Shown: positions 29,891 through 40,583 of the stretch, one piece after another
Layout: every line of letters starts with the position of its first letter
How positions within the stretch are numbered: the stretch's first letter is position 1
From: Linnemannia hyalina
Lineage: Eukaryota > Mortierellomycota > Mortierellomycetes > Mortierellales > Mortierellaceae
DNA: 64,000 bases
Direction of reading: 5' to 3'
Assembly (NCBI GenBank): GCA_019671135.1
Contig: JAHRHY010000020.1
Coordinates: forward strand, 1 to 64,000
Notes under the pieces: model-generated
The model's input: the letters and a program-made list of their open reading frames with translations, nothing else
What the model was told of the DNA's origin: nothing
Databases searched by the model: none
Program-made: the position numbers and the translations under genes

Positions 29891-30050
29891 TGCGATAAAA
29901 TAAGGTTTAGACTCACTTTGTAAGTAACGAGACAAGAAGAAGGTTGTATTAGGGCCCACCAGGAACGATCTCTTATGTCGTTCCTGGTGGCTTAGTTCTA
30001 GCTAGTTCATGTCTTCATCTATCTATGATCCACAAGGCAAATACGCAACA
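29891..30050 (-). repeat. 3' LTR of Gypsy-1
   Basis: 160 bp. Includes a perfect 13-bp stem hairpin (CCACCAGGAACGA at 29956-29968 with its complement at 29978-29990). A purine-rich GGGAGGGAGT tract just inside it (30051-30060, minus strand) is the likely polypurine tract. Confidence 0.9.
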
Positions 30051-30388
30051 ACTCCCTCCCAAGGGAAGGCTGAAAGCCGCCCTGAGAAGAAAGGAACGCG
30101 TGGGTGCTTTGTGGTGTGTGGTGTTTGGGAAAAAAAGAAAACCCAAAGGAAAATAAAAATAAAAAAGAAAATAAAAATACACTGATCTGCAAAGGAAAAC
30201 AAAAGAAACCTTGTCAGTCGTGTTGAGGGTCAATAAACCTCTCATGACATATAGTACATATCACTCGAGGCAAAAAAGCAAAATCCTCGTGAGGGGAAAC
30301 CCAAAGGGAAAACCTCATGCGTGATTATAAGGGGAAAGCTGAAAAAAAACCCCTTCTCTCCATTCACTCCATCTTGTGGTGATGAGGA
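30051..30388 (-). other. 3' untranslated part of Gypsy-1
   Basis: Between the chromodomain stop and the LTR. Holds short GAGG...CCTC inverted motifs (around 30265-30285 and 30291-30316), a feature shared with the same region of Gypsy-3. No gene. Confidence 0.5.
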
Positions 30389-31876
30389 TTACTTTCGACC
30401 ACGCTTGCGCGTGCGAGTAGTCCTTTTCTCCGTGCTACTCTTTTCGACAGTCTCCTTAATTAAGCGCTTGCGCTTGCGGGGTTCTGATTGCACTGCTATC
30501 TGTGCACTATCATTTGGGCTGCCATGCTTGCGCGTGCCCCCACTTATCTCATCACTGATCGTATCATTCATTGGCTTATCTTTCGATCGATCTTTAGCCT
30601 TCCGTTGCTTTGAAGCTGACTCCTGCTCTTCGCTCCTTGACTCATGTGTCTTCAACGTTTGACGAGGCTGCGGTAGAGATTGTGTAATTGGTTGATCGCG
30701 GGTCTTCCAATAGTCTGTGATACACTTTCTCTCAACAAAGTTCTTTTGAGGCTCCCAAGTTCGTTCCTTGTATCCTTTCCAACTTACGTAGTACTCTACT
30801 CCCTCCCCAGGAACATCCCTATGGTCGAGAATTTTTTCCACTTCGTAAGTTTCTGTTTCCTCAAAGTCGTCCAGTACCAGCTTTAGCTGTGATGGTGCGA
30901 AATTGCGCCCCAGTAATTCTCCTGTCCCATCTTTGAGAGCATAAGAACCACCAGTGGTGCGGCGGACAACAGTGTAGGGGCCCTCGTAACGAGGCGATAG
31001 CTTGTCACCCCTAATAGGATCCAAAGACATTACTTTTGCTCCATCTGGGAACTCATTGTGCAGTACCGTTCTGTTAAAACGCTCAATCATTCGCTGTTGA
31101 GTGTCACGTGTCTTGGTTTGAATTGCTGGGAAAACAACCTTGGTCATGTATTCAAGGCGTTCTAAGAGCACTTCATGAGAAGGAATAACACCCTTTTCAT
31201 CCGAGAGATTACTCAGTCCATTAAATCGCCTTGCAAAAAACAAAGAAAAAGGCGAAGAGTTGTGAAGAGCCACAATTCTCGTGTTCATGGCCAGCTGTGC
31301 CATAGGAACATGTAATGCCCAACTTTGTTTCTGGTCGTCGATTTCTTTTCTGATAATGCTACACGCCGTTTTGACGTGGTTCTCGGCAACACCATTGCCT
31401 CTGGGGTGATAAGGAGTGACCAACCGATGGTCCACACCTAAATTAGTAGTCATTACTTTAATTGCCCCATTGACAAATTCTCTGCCGTTGTCAGATTGTA
31501 GAATGGCGGGAAAACCGATCAAAGTAAATGTTTTGAACAACACCTTTGCGACGGTGAGTGCCTCCTTGTTCGGTATAGGTTCAAGGAACACAAATCTTGT
31601 ACAAACATCGACTAAGATGAGAAGGAATCGATTACCTCCGCTATCCACAGGAAAAGGTCCGGCTAGATCAACAGCCATGTGTTCTCCTGGTAACTGAGCA
31701 TGAACGGCCTTCATTGGGTGGTACCCTTTGCGAGCGATATTGTTTCGCTGGCATTGTTGGCAACGTTGAACGAACTCCAAACAATCCTTGGCTAGATTAG
31801 GCCAGGTCTTGTCCACTCCGTGAATGTGTTTTACCATGGCATTGGTCCCAAAGTGACCAAGTGCATGGGTGTCGGC
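30389..31876 (-). pseudogene. Gypsy-1 integrase and chromodomain part of pol
   Basis: The frame begins at the R copy 4 junction (ADTHALGHFG) and runs 1.49 kb. It has an HHCC zinc region ending CQQCQRN, the catalytic core with VDLAG, SDNGREF and the AENHVK glutamate, a GPY/F region (YEGPYTVVRRTTGG) and a chromodomain (YEVEKILDHRD...YYVSWKGY...TWEP). The basic tail ends RTRKRGRK. It is well preserved internally but disconnected from RT by the R insertion. The chromodomain would direct integration to marked chromatin, as known for chromoviruses. Confidence 0.88.
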
Positions 31877-31879
31877 TAG

Positions 31880-32374
31880 GGAGGCCTTTCAAGTCCAAAT
31901 TATCATATGGTGTTTGTTACATCTCTGCAGATCTTGACGATATCCACCGCGTCCATTAGAGGAGAATGTATATATGATACCAAGCATATAAGACAACCAT
32001 TGTAACATTTTTTGTTTAACTATCCTACTAAACACCAACCTATTCTCCAAACAACAAAGTCTTCTTATTTTTCGCACACCAAACTCTTGAATATGTCCAT
32101 CTACTATTAAACTGTAACCCTCACTGCAAGATTCGACAGAGTAGTTCTTGTATGTGATCATCTAAAGCACTTGTATTCTCAACTGTATCTTTGTCGTGAA
32201 ATACAGGGGAGAGATTACATTTTAAAAATTCTTGTGCTGTCTATTGCTATTTTATTCTGTGTTCTGTTGCCCACTATGAAGAGATATGCCAGTTATGGAA
32301 GTCAACACTCCGTTCCTTGGACTTTGGATATTTTTTATATGCCTTTTTATATCCTCTGCACATGAAGGGGCCGC
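31880..32374. mobile_element. R repeat copy 4, solo, inside Gypsy-1
   Basis: A clean insertion: TAG at 31877-31879 and 32375-32377. If the final C is counted as target, the repeat is CTAG. Removing it and one TAG restores the Gypsy-1 frame ERRTIL-ADTHALG, aligned to the intact Gypsy-3. This proves R moves as a unit without the B or C genes. Confidence 0.93.
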
Positions 32375-35194
32375 TAGGATAGTTCTCCTTTCAGAGACCT
32401 TCACTGTTTGACGAGGAGTAGTTGAATCCTGGATCAAATGCATGTATCCATAAATCTTTGTCGGCGCTGAACCTTCTGTTCTTCCCGTCCACAACTCCGG
32501 CGGGAACTGGCGAGACAAAGCGTCTGGAAGCACATTAAGCACGCCAGGGCGATAAACAACCTTGAACGTGTATGACCAGATCAACTCCTGCCATCCGGTG
32601 AGCATTGAGTTCAAGTCCTTTTGCGTATGCATGTAGGTGAGAGCTCGATGATCCGTGAAGAGCGTGAAATGGTTGCCCCACAAATAATAATGTAGCTTCT
32701 TGAGGGCGAACACAATCCCGAGTAGCTCCTTTTGAGTAGCCGAATATCTCCTTTCCCGATCCTGTAACGATCGCGCTACAAAAGAGATATATTTAATATT
32801 CTCAGGTTCACCTTCGCCTCCCGGTAACTGATACAGAACCGCTCCGACACCAACATTTGATGCATCTGTGGCAACATAAAAGGGTAGGCCGAAATCCGGA
32901 AAAGAAAGTACTGGAGCTTGTGTGAGAATATTCTTTAATGAATTGAAGCACCGTAATTGAATGTCGTTTAATACGAAGGATCCAGGTACATTGCGTAGCG
33001 CGTCCAGCGGTGCCGCAACAGTGCTGATAAGAGGCATATACTCCCGAAAAAAGTTGAACGTGCCCATGTACGACTGAACCTGCTTTCCAGTGGTCGGCGG
33101 GCTCCAGTCCTGAATGTTCACCAACTTATTCGGGTCCACACGTCTGCCGGCGGTATTAATTACAAATCCAAGTAATGCTACCTGCGTGCTATAGAATCTA
33201 CATTTCTCAATGTTGATAATTAGTTTGGCTTTGGTCAGACGTTCAATGACAACCATAACATGCGCAAGATGGTCCGCTCGATCCTTCGAAGCAATCAGAA
33301 TGTCATCAATAAAATTGCGGACAAAATCCAAATCGCCGAGAATCCTTGACATTCCACGTTGGAACAGACTGGACAAGGGCTTCAAGCCGAAAGGGGCTTT
33401 CTTGAACATGTACTGTACTCCATTGTGCGTGAATGCTGTAAGCGGTCTGTCTTCCTTATGAATCGGAAGTCGATGATAAGCCTGACGCAAATCCACCGTC
33501 GAGAACACAGCATTGCCTCCTGCAAACTGCATGATCTCTGATATAAGAGGTACAGGAAAATTGTCATCAGGTAAGTGAGCATTGAGAGGGCGTGGGTCAA
33601 GACAAACACGATAAAGGGTTTTCTCACCATTTGCATCCTTCTTTGCTGCGAGCGTCAGAGTGTTGTTGTGACGATTACCAGCCGGTGCCAGTGTAATTAC
33701 ATCGTCCTGCAACCAGCGATCTACTGCGTCATCCAGAATGGGTCGTTGTGACTGAGCGAACACTCTTGAACGTCGATTCAAAGTAATGCCCTCCGGTACA
33801 GGTAAAAACACCTTCATCTCCGGAATTGGGCAAAAGCTGGTGGAAGGGATCCTTGCGTTCTCCTCCAGTAGCTCCTTGACGCACTCCATAAATGACTTCT
33901 TTTCCTCGATGTACTCCCGCGTCGTCTCCACAGGGGGTGTCATAAGAGGTATGAGAGTCGGCTTCTCGTCCTCAACAGGCATAGGTACTCGATCAGGAGA
34001 CTCTACTGGGTCAGGTAAACCTATGATGTTGAAGCCATACCGATGAAAGAGATCCATACCAATAGTAATGGCATGGGGTTGATCAATAACTTCGTATGGT
34101 GCGCAAAGCAAATTCTTTCCACAGATAACCTCCATGTTCTCTGTTTCGCCGATGCGTGCAATAGTCGAAGTATCCGCTAACTCGATGTACCCTTTCATTT
34201 TATTGACAGGGATCGAATATTTGCTGACTATTCTTGAACTGATGAACGAGTGCGTGGCGCCTGTATCGATGAGCGCTCGGTGTTGTTCTCCGTAGATGGT
34301 GACAGGAACAAAAAGACGATTGTCTGGTTGGTTCTTGCGTTTGACCGATCCGTGCGCAACTTGCACAAGAGAAAAATCATCGTCACCGAATTTAAATAAC
34401 GGGTAGCCGTCACACATCTTTGCAACAGGGTTGTCTTTTAGCGTGTGTCTTTCAAACGCTTGAGCGAGTTCGTCATCCTCGACTTCGTACGAGCCAAAAG
34501 CGCAACCATCATCTTCTTTACTGATTACACCAACTGCCCCATACTTGATCTTCGCTTTTATAATACCAGCCATTTCAGCACTTCTCCCACCTTCCCCTCC
34601 GTCGAGAGGTGATGGAGGAGGTGAACCTACATGAACCGACATTCCAAAGCGGGACTCCGCATTCGCTTTTCTCTTCTTTCTCCTTTTCTTCTTTACAACA
34701 AGATTGCCCTCCATACTGTTTTCAGTATTACTGCTGGTCGCCTCACGCATCACTTTATTCGACTCAACCATGGGTAACACATCTATCTGCGCCGTCACCA
34801 GAGGGGTTACATCAAGCTGACGAGGATCCTCGTTGGCTTTGGTTGTTATTGCCTGTGTGTGTGGAATAGACATGGCACTGTACTTAATAACGCAATCTTG
34901 TTCTTCAACAACGTCCAGTAGCAAAGCAGGATCAACGGACGTACCATTATACGGATGGCTTCTTCCTTTGCCACGATTCTGCCATCGTCCCTGCGGTGCT
35001 CCTCTACCTCGATTGCCGGGATACTGACCTTGATGGCCGTTTGGGTAGCTGTTATGGTTGTTGTTGGCGCTGACGGTATTGCTTCCTGACGATGCTCCTG
35101 CATTCGTCTGAGCGGCCACCGTCTTCTTTACTTGCTGATGTTGCCTATGGTGTTGGCTGCCTCCTTGGTTGATGCCGTCGCTCTCCTTGGACAT
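32375..35194 (-). pseudogene. Gypsy-1 protease, reverse transcriptase and RNase H part of pol
   Basis: From MSKESDGINQ at 35194. An RG-rich stretch (NRGRGAPQGRWQNRGKG) occupies the place where a CCHC knuckle would be expected. Aspartic protease ALIDTGATHSFIS is near residue 310. The RT palm has the unusual active-site box FIDD (near 631) where Y-x-D-D is usual. RNase H ATDASNVGVGAVLY and TDHRAL follow. The frame runs to the R copy 4 junction at 32375. Upstream it is out of frame with gag by a shift near the IPDALGPDE sequence, and no slippery heptamer is evident there, so it is probably a mutation. Confidence 0.88.
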
Positions 35195-35444
35195 TCTCGC
35201 CTTCCTCGACGCATCGATGAAGACCTTCCACTCCGAGCACTCATCAGGACCAAGGGCGTCGGGATCGCGTTCATCAGGAAGTCCAACGACGTTACATCCG
35301 GCACCGCCATACCCACATGTTTCAGTAACATGTTCACCGTCTCAGACAGTTGCATCACCGTCAAAGTCAGTGACGGGATTGACATCCTCAGAGTCTGGGT
35401 GACATCGGTGTGTTTAGGAAGCTCCTTGACACGGTAGACCTCGA
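35195..35444 (-). pseudogene. Gypsy-1 gag, C-terminal segment
   Basis: Continues the gag frame interrupted at 40682: removing Gypsy-2 and one TCGA gives LRLRRLVEVYRV, aligned with the gag of Gypsy-3 (LRLQRSVRVYRI). A single-base frameshift then moves the reading into the pol frame (PDALGPDECSEWKVFIDASRKAR). Confidence 0.7.
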
Positions 35445-35543
35445 TGCAACTTTAGGAGGAGTGGAAGTAAGAGATGTGGATGTATTATGGTAGTGTGTGT
35501 CTATTTATCTAAAGCTACTCTGATCGGAGGTTCAACTGTTGCA
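35445..35543 (-). repeat. 3' LTR of Gypsy-2 (99 bp)
   Basis: Starts TGCAACAG and ends AGTTGCA on the element strand, identical to the 5' copy. Unusually short. Confidence 0.92.
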
Positions 35544-35553
35544 CCTTCCCCTT

Positions 35554-38500
35554 TTAAAAAACGATCCCCTGGTCCTTTTTGAACGCGTCAACTAGGTCGC
35601 GGCAGTTCTCCAGGTTGGCGACGGGCTCCCACGTTTGGTCCTCCCGTCCGTACCCTTTCCATGACACAAGGAACTGGTGTTGCCGTCGGTATTTCCTGTA
35701 ACGCAAAATGGACTCGACCTCGTATTCTTCATTGCCCTCGATGACAACTGGTGGTGGTGGTGCTAATGTTCGGCGGCCAAATGCAAGTGGTGACTCGATG
35801 TGATGGCGGAAGAGGTCGACGTGGAAGACATTGTGGATGTTGTAGGAGGGCGGTAGGTCGACTAGAAAAGTGACTGGTGATCGCTGCTCCAGCAATGTAA
35901 AGGGTCCGATGAAGCGAGGTTTGAGTTTATCCGAGCTGAGTCCACTGTCGGCTGGCATGGTGATGTTCTCTGCACTAAGGAGGATCTTGTCGCCGACCTT
36001 GTAGTCGTGGTCGCGTCTTCTCTTGTCGGCCTGTTCCTTCTGATGATCCTGGGCTCGTTGTAGTGCGTCTTGTGCGAAAAGTAGTGCTGTCGACTGTTGA
36101 TCAAGATAGTTGTGAACGCTGGGTACGTTGCTGTCGGTGTGGGAGAGGAGACTGGCGGGGATGCGGGGATGTTGGCCGGTGTTGAGGAAAAAAGGTGAAT
36201 AGCCGGTCGAGTGGTTGACGGAGTTATTATATGCAAATTCCGCGGCTGGAAGGAGGGTATCCCAGTTGGTCTGTTTTTCGTCGATGAAAGCGCGTAGCAT
36301 AACTCCTAGTGTCTTGTTCATGACCTCCGTCTGTCCGTCCGTTTGTGGGTGATAGGCTGTTGACATTGCAAGCTTGACATCCATGAGTCGATGAAGTTCC
36401 TGCCAAAAGTGACTGGTGAATTTGCTGTCGCGATCCGAGACGATTGTCGTTGGCATTCCATGATGGCGGAAGACATTGTCGAAAAACTGGCGAGCAACGT
36501 CGGTGGCGGTAGCGGTGGTGGTGCTGGGAACGAAGTGGGCATGCTTCGATAATTTATCGACAAAGACGGTAATGGCATCATGGTTGCGGGGTGTCTTGGG
36601 TAGGTGGGTCATAAAGTCCATGGTCACAACCTCCCAGCGACTGGCGGGGATGGGGAGAGGTTGGAGGAGTCCTGCAGGTCGCTCCTGACTTGGCTTATTG
36701 CGTTGACACTTCTCGCATGAGTCGACGTAGAGTTGAGTCTCCTTGGCCATGTTGGGCCAGTATGCCATCCGTCGCAGTTTGTCGTATGTCTTCCTGAACC
36801 CGAAGTGACCAGCTATGGGGGTATCGTGGCAGTCATGTAAAAGAGAGCGGCAAATGTCAGCTTTCTGTGGTATGGCAAGGACGGTGGTACCACGGCGATC
36901 ATAGTAGAGAAGACCATTATGAAAAGAGTAACCAGAGGGGGCACTTCCCTCGAGGCAGCTTTTGTAGACGAGACTGAGCCTGGGGCTGCTCTGGTAGTCT
37001 TCTATCAGGCGCTGCCTCACACCTGGTTCAAGTTGGATATCGATTGAATGGATCTCGACTGTGTCTGTTGTTGGGCTGACAGGATCTTCTGCACGATGGT
37101 CGGGTCGGCGAGATAGGGCGTCGGGTACTGTGTTGTCGGCTCCGCGCTTGTACTTGAAGTCGAAGTCATATTCCTGCAGTAGCTCCATCCATCGGGCCTG
37201 GCGGCGGGTGAGTTTTGGTTGTGTCGGAAAATGGCGGAGGGTTGCATGATCCGTGTACACGACAAAGTGGGATCCATCCAGGTAGTATCGCCACGTCCTG
37301 AGGGCATGCACAACTGCCAGTAGCTCCTGCTCATGGGTTGGGTAGTTTCTCTCTGCCGGTTGAAGTTTCCGTGAAGTGAAAGCAACGGGTCGGGATACTC
37401 CTGATGCGTCCGTCTGAAAGAGAACAGCGCCGATAGCAAATCCGGATGCGTCGGTCTCGACGGTTGTTAGCAAGTCGGGATCGAATATGCGTAGGACCGG
37501 GGCAGAGCTGATGGCGGTTTTAAGGGAGAGAAATGCCTGTTCCTTGTCATTATCCCATGAAAAAGTTGCGCCGCCTGCTAGAAGCTGAGAGAGCGGAAGG
37601 GCGATCTGGGCGAACTTGTCGATGTAAGTCTGGTAGAATTGTGCCAAGCCCAGGAACTGTTGGACGTCTTTGATGCTGGTGGGGCGTGGCCATTCCCGAA
37701 TGGCTTTGACAAGTCCTGCTGAAGTTGAGATCCCGTCCTTGGAGATGGTGTGTCCAAGAAATTCGGTTTCCTCCTGCATAAACGAACACTTGCTGAGTTT
37801 GGCGTAAAGTCCATGTTGTCGAAGGAGGGCGAGGACGCTGCGAAGGTGCTTTAGATGCTCGGCCTTAGTTTTAGAGTAGATAAGAATATCGTCTAGATAG
37901 ACAACAACCCATTTATCCAAAACCGGGTCGAGTACCCTTAGCATCATGTTGGAGAAGGAGGCGGGTGCGTTGGTGAGGCCAAATGGGACGACGTTAAATT
38001 CAAAGTGTCCATATCTGCATCGGAATGCTGTTTTGTGTGTGTGTGGTTCGTAGATCCTCTGTTGGTGGTATCCTGAGAGTAGATCCAGTTTACTGAAATA
38101 ACGTGCGCCACGAAAACGGTCAATTAGCTCGTCGATCCTGGGGAGTGGATGCCGATTTTTCTTGGTGATCCCGTTCAAAGCTCGGTAGTCCACGCACATA
38201 CGCAGGGTGCCATCCTTTTTCCGAACGAAAAGTACTGGAGCGCCGTAAGGTGATGTACTGGGCTTGATGAATTTTTTGGCGAGTAATTCATCCAGCTGCT
38301 TCCTGAGTTCGTCGAGTTCTGCAATGGAGAGGCGAATGACTGGCTTGAATGGTGGGTCTGCTGTGGGGTCTGTCTCGATTTTCATCGCATCGCCTCTGTC
38401 TGGTGGGAGGCCGCTGGGAAGTGTGTCGGGGAATACGTCCTTAAACTCATCTTCGACGATTGACCTGATCTCAGGTGTCATAAGAGGGCGCTTGGGTGGC

Positions 38501-39549
38501 GATGGTGAGTCCTTGTCATTCCTGTCCTTGTCCTTCTGCAGATCCTTCGAGGACTTGACCAGAGCCAAGAATATGTCCGAGCCGGGGAGGGTAGCCATGG
38601 TATGAAAGTGTAGGTGGGAGAGGAGGAGACCTTTGGTGCGGGTTTGGATGCTGTTTGATTTAAATCCTGTGCAGTCCCATTTGATGGATGTGTTGTTGTG
38701 GGTGAAGTGTAGAGCATTTGTACGCCAGTTGATTTGAGGGTTGATGTGTGTGAGCCATGGTTTTCCCAGAATCAGGTCGTATTTCTTGAGTGGGTAGAGA
38801 ATGGGGTCGAGAGTGTCGGAGTAGCCGTTGCGTTCGATGGTGATGTTGACAGTATGGTTGGTGATGGAGGATGAGCCGTCGGGAAGGAGGACAGGAATGG
38901 GGTTGATGACGGTTCGTGACAAATTGTTTTTCTTTTGAAATGAGGTACTGATCACGTTACCTTCAGCACCGCCATCAATCAGCACGCGAGCCGGAAAGCC
39001 GCTGACAAGGCAATTAAAAGTGAGCAGTTGGCGCTCAGCCTCGGCGATAGAAAATGAACAGAGACGCAATTGCTTTTGTCTCCGTCTTCTCAACTGTCGC
39101 TTCGTAGGCGGTGTGGTCGACACAACAGGGGCGGTCAGGTCCAGGTCTGGGCCATCTGAAGTTCTAGACACAATATGGGACGAGTCAAAGGTTGGGGTCT
39201 GGTCCAGTGAAGGTGCCAGGGTGGGGGGGGAGTGAGCATCACGAATTGAGTTTGAAATCTGAGTTTGGCTAGAAGTACTTTCAACTGATAGATCTGGCGA
39301 CTTTTTTATTTTTTCTTTTGAACTTAACTCTGGTGTGTGAGCACTCCCTTCACCGCTGGGGTAAAAGGAGGGGGTTTCAGCAACTGGGTCCTGGACTGCA
39401 CCTAGTTGCTGGGGGCATTTCCCGACTGGTCTGTTGGGGGGTTGCCCACGTAAGCAATGTTGTTGACGGCCTGGGACCTGGGAGGTCGGGGCGTATTGCG
39501 GTTTTTCCCACAGTCCCAGGAGTAATGTCCGGCATTGGGTCGGCGGCAC
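35554..39549 (-). CDS. Gypsy-2 pol polyprotein
   Basis: A 1331-codon frame, entered by -1 frameshift from gag at 39417-39423; the ATG at 39549 is probably unused. Domains in order: aspartic protease with the variant VLIDGGAEGNVIS near residue 192; RT with the YLDD box (near 553); RNase H (ETDASGFAIGAVLF, TDHATL); HHCC zinc region ending CEKCQRNK; integrase core with MDFMTHLP, SDRDSKF and a TEVMNK glutamate; GPF region (IGPFTLLEQRSP); and chromodomain (YEVESILRYRKYRRQHQFLVSWKGYG...TWEP) at the C-terminus. No stop or gap, so probably functional. It belongs to a lineage different from Gypsy-1 and -3, which have FIDD. Confidence 0.93.
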   Translation of the reverse strand: MPPTQCRTLLLGLWEKPQYAPTSQVPGRQQHCLRGQPPNRPVGKCPQQLGAVQDPVAETPSFYPSGEGSAHTPELSSKEKIKKSPDLSVESTSSQTQISNSIRDAHSPPTLAPSLDQTPTFDSSHIVSRTSDGPDLDLTAPVVSTTPPTKRQLRRRRQKQLRLCSFSIAEAERQLLTFNCLVSGFPARVLIDGGAEGNVISTSFQKKNNLSRTVINPIPVLLPDGSSSITNHTVNITIERNGYSDTLDPILYPLKKYDLILGKPWLTHINPQINWRTNALHFTHNNTSIKWDCTGFKSNSIQTRTKGLLLSHLHFHTMATLPGSDIFLALVKSSKDLQKDKDRNDKDSPSPPKRPLMTPEIRSIVEDEFKDVFPDTLPSGLPPDRGDAMKIETDPTADPPFKPVIRLSIAELDELRKQLDELLAKKFIKPSTSPYGAPVLFVRKKDGTLRMCVDYRALNGITKKNRHPLPRIDELIDRFRGARYFSKLDLLSGYHQQRIYEPHTHKTAFRCRYGHFEFNVVPFGLTNAPASFSNMMLRVLDPVLDKWVVVYLDDILIYSKTKAEHLKHLRSVLALLRQHGLYAKLSKCSFMQEETEFLGHTISKDGISTSAGLVKAIREWPRPTSIKDVQQFLGLAQFYQTYIDKFAQIALPLSQLLAGGATFSWDNDKEQAFLSLKTAISSAPVLRIFDPDLLTTVETDASGFAIGAVLFQTDASGVSRPVAFTSRKLQPAERNYPTHEQELLAVVHALRTWRYYLDGSHFVVYTDHATLRHFPTQPKLTRRQARWMELLQEYDFDFKYKRGADNTVPDALSRRPDHRAEDPVSPTTDTVEIHSIDIQLEPGVRQRLIEDYQSSPRLSLVYKSCLEGSAPSGYSFHNGLLYYDRRGTTVLAIPQKADICRSLLHDCHDTPIAGHFGFRKTYDKLRRMAYWPNMAKETQLYVDSCEKCQRNKPSQERPAGLLQPLPIPASRWEVVTMDFMTHLPKTPRNHDAITVFVDKLSKHAHFVPSTTTATATDVARQFFDNVFRHHGMPTTIVSDRDSKFTSHFWQELHRLMDVKLAMSTAYHPQTDGQTEVMNKTLGVMLRAFIDEKQTNWDTLLPAAEFAYNNSVNHSTGYSPFFLNTGQHPRIPASLLSHTDSNVPSVHNYLDQQSTALLFAQDALQRAQDHQKEQADKRRRDHDYKVGDKILLSAENITMPADSGLSSDKLKPRFIGPFTLLEQRSPVTFLVDLPPSYNIHNVFHVDLFRHHIESPLAFGRRTLAPPPPVVIEGNEEYEVESILRYRKYRRQHQFLVSWKGYGREDQTWEPVANLENCRDLVDAFKKDQGIVF
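39378..39423 (-). promoter_or_regulatory. Programmed -1 ribosomal frameshift signal in Gypsy-2
   Basis: The slippery heptamer G GGA AAT (39417-39423, minus strand) lies in the gag frame five codons before the gag stop. It is followed after a 5-nt spacer by a perfect 8-bp stem (CAGCAACT at 39404-39411, AGTTGCTG at 39378-39385) with an 18-nt loop. Slipping back one base enters the pol frame (GGG AAA TGC). It fits the X-XXY-YYZ plus downstream structure rule exactly. Confidence 0.88.
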
Positions 39550-40583
39550 TTGAAACAGCCGTTGTTGTTCTCCAAGTATAGTCTTTCTTCATCGGTGAGG
39601 CGGGCAAGGCGCGGGCGGTTTTGTTGCTGTTGCTGGTTGTTGAACTGAGATGCCATAGCGTTGACAGCGATAGTGAGGGACTGGACCGAGGACATGAGTG
39701 CGCGGGTGGTGGGGTCGACACTGATGTTATCAATCTCCATCGCCATTGGGTCGAAGGCGGGGGCGGAGGTTGGGGCTGAGTTGGAGGTCGGGGTTTGTGA
39801 GCGGATGTTATTCATAGCCTTGGCGAACATACCCTTGGTGGCGCCTCTGGGTCCGAAAGCATAGATGGTGTCAAATCCTTCAGCCTTGGAGCACATGTCG
39901 AAAAAAGTGTTGTTGGGGTTAGATACCTGATCAGTCTGAAGTAATTGCCTCAGGTCGTCGGGGCAGCCTTGGAGAAAAACAACTCTGACGGTGGATTCAA
40001 GGAAGACGCGGCCGGTGGGATCCTCCGCAAGTAAAATGTTCATGTAGAGGCGGATGCGGGTAAGGTACTCGGCGAGGTTGGTGGTGAGCTTGGCATTGAG
40101 GAGGAGGCCGCGGACGTGTTCAAGGAAGCCGTCAGGCATATATGCCTTCTTGAACAAGGTTGTGAAGGTGAGGTACTCGCAGGTGTCGTCGATGTTAAGG
40201 GATTCCCACCAGAGGAGAGAGGTTTGGTTAAGGAGGTTGACGGCATGAATGGTGCGTTTTCTGTCAGGTACGTTCTTCATGGTGAAGTAGCGTTGCACCT
40301 CCTTTAGCCACGCAAGGCATTTGAAGCCATCGCGAGTGCCGTCATACTTGGCGGGTTTGGAGGTGGTGTCGAGTTCAATGATGGTGGGAAGGGATTGGTT
40401 GTCGTTGTTCATGATGGTGAGTTCCGATAAAAAATCTGTGATAAAATACGTGTCGATAGGGGGAAGACAGGGCGAGGGGATGGAAGAGGTGCTGGGTGAG
40501 GTGTCAGGGGAACTGGAGGGGTCTGGGGTTTGTACTGGGGGGTCTGGGGTCTGGTCAGTGGATTCGTGAACCTTTGCTACCAT
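39402..40583 (-). CDS. Gypsy-2 Gag
   Basis: A 393-codon frame. Capsid-type core (LAWLKEVQRYF, LLWWESLN, AEYLTRIRLYMNIL), a Gln-rich segment and one zinc knuckle, CFKCRRPNAGHYSWDC, with six instead of four residues before the His. The first ATG overlaps the LTR/primer-binding-site junction, so the real start is probably a later Met (for example MNNDNQSLP). The stop is at 39402-39404, just past the frameshift signal. Confidence 0.88.
   Translation of the reverse strand: MVAKVHESTDQTPDPPVQTPDPSSSPDTSPSTSSIPSPCLPPIDTYFITDFLSELTIMNNDNQSLPTIIELDTTSKPAKYDGTRDGFKCLAWLKEVQRYFTMKNVPDRKRTIHAVNLLNQTSLLWWESLNIDDTCEYLTFTTLFKKAYMPDGFLEHVRGLLLNAKLTTNLAEYLTRIRLYMNILLAEDPTGRVFLESTVRVVFLQGCPDDLRQLLQTDQVSNPNNTFFDMCSKAEGFDTIYAFGPRGATKGMFAKAMNNIRSQTPTSNSAPTSAPAFDPMAMEIDNISVDPTTRALMSSVQSLTIAVNAMASQFNNQQQQQNRPRLARLTDEERLYLENNNGCFKCRRPNAGHYSWDCGKNRNTPRPPRSQAVNNIAYVGNPPTDQSGNAPSN

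Noticed and set aside
35128..35385. Programmed frameshift between gag and pol of Gypsy-1
   Set aside because: The phase is -1, but no slippery heptamer or stem is visible near 35300, and the related Gypsy-3 has a fused frame. A mutation is simpler.
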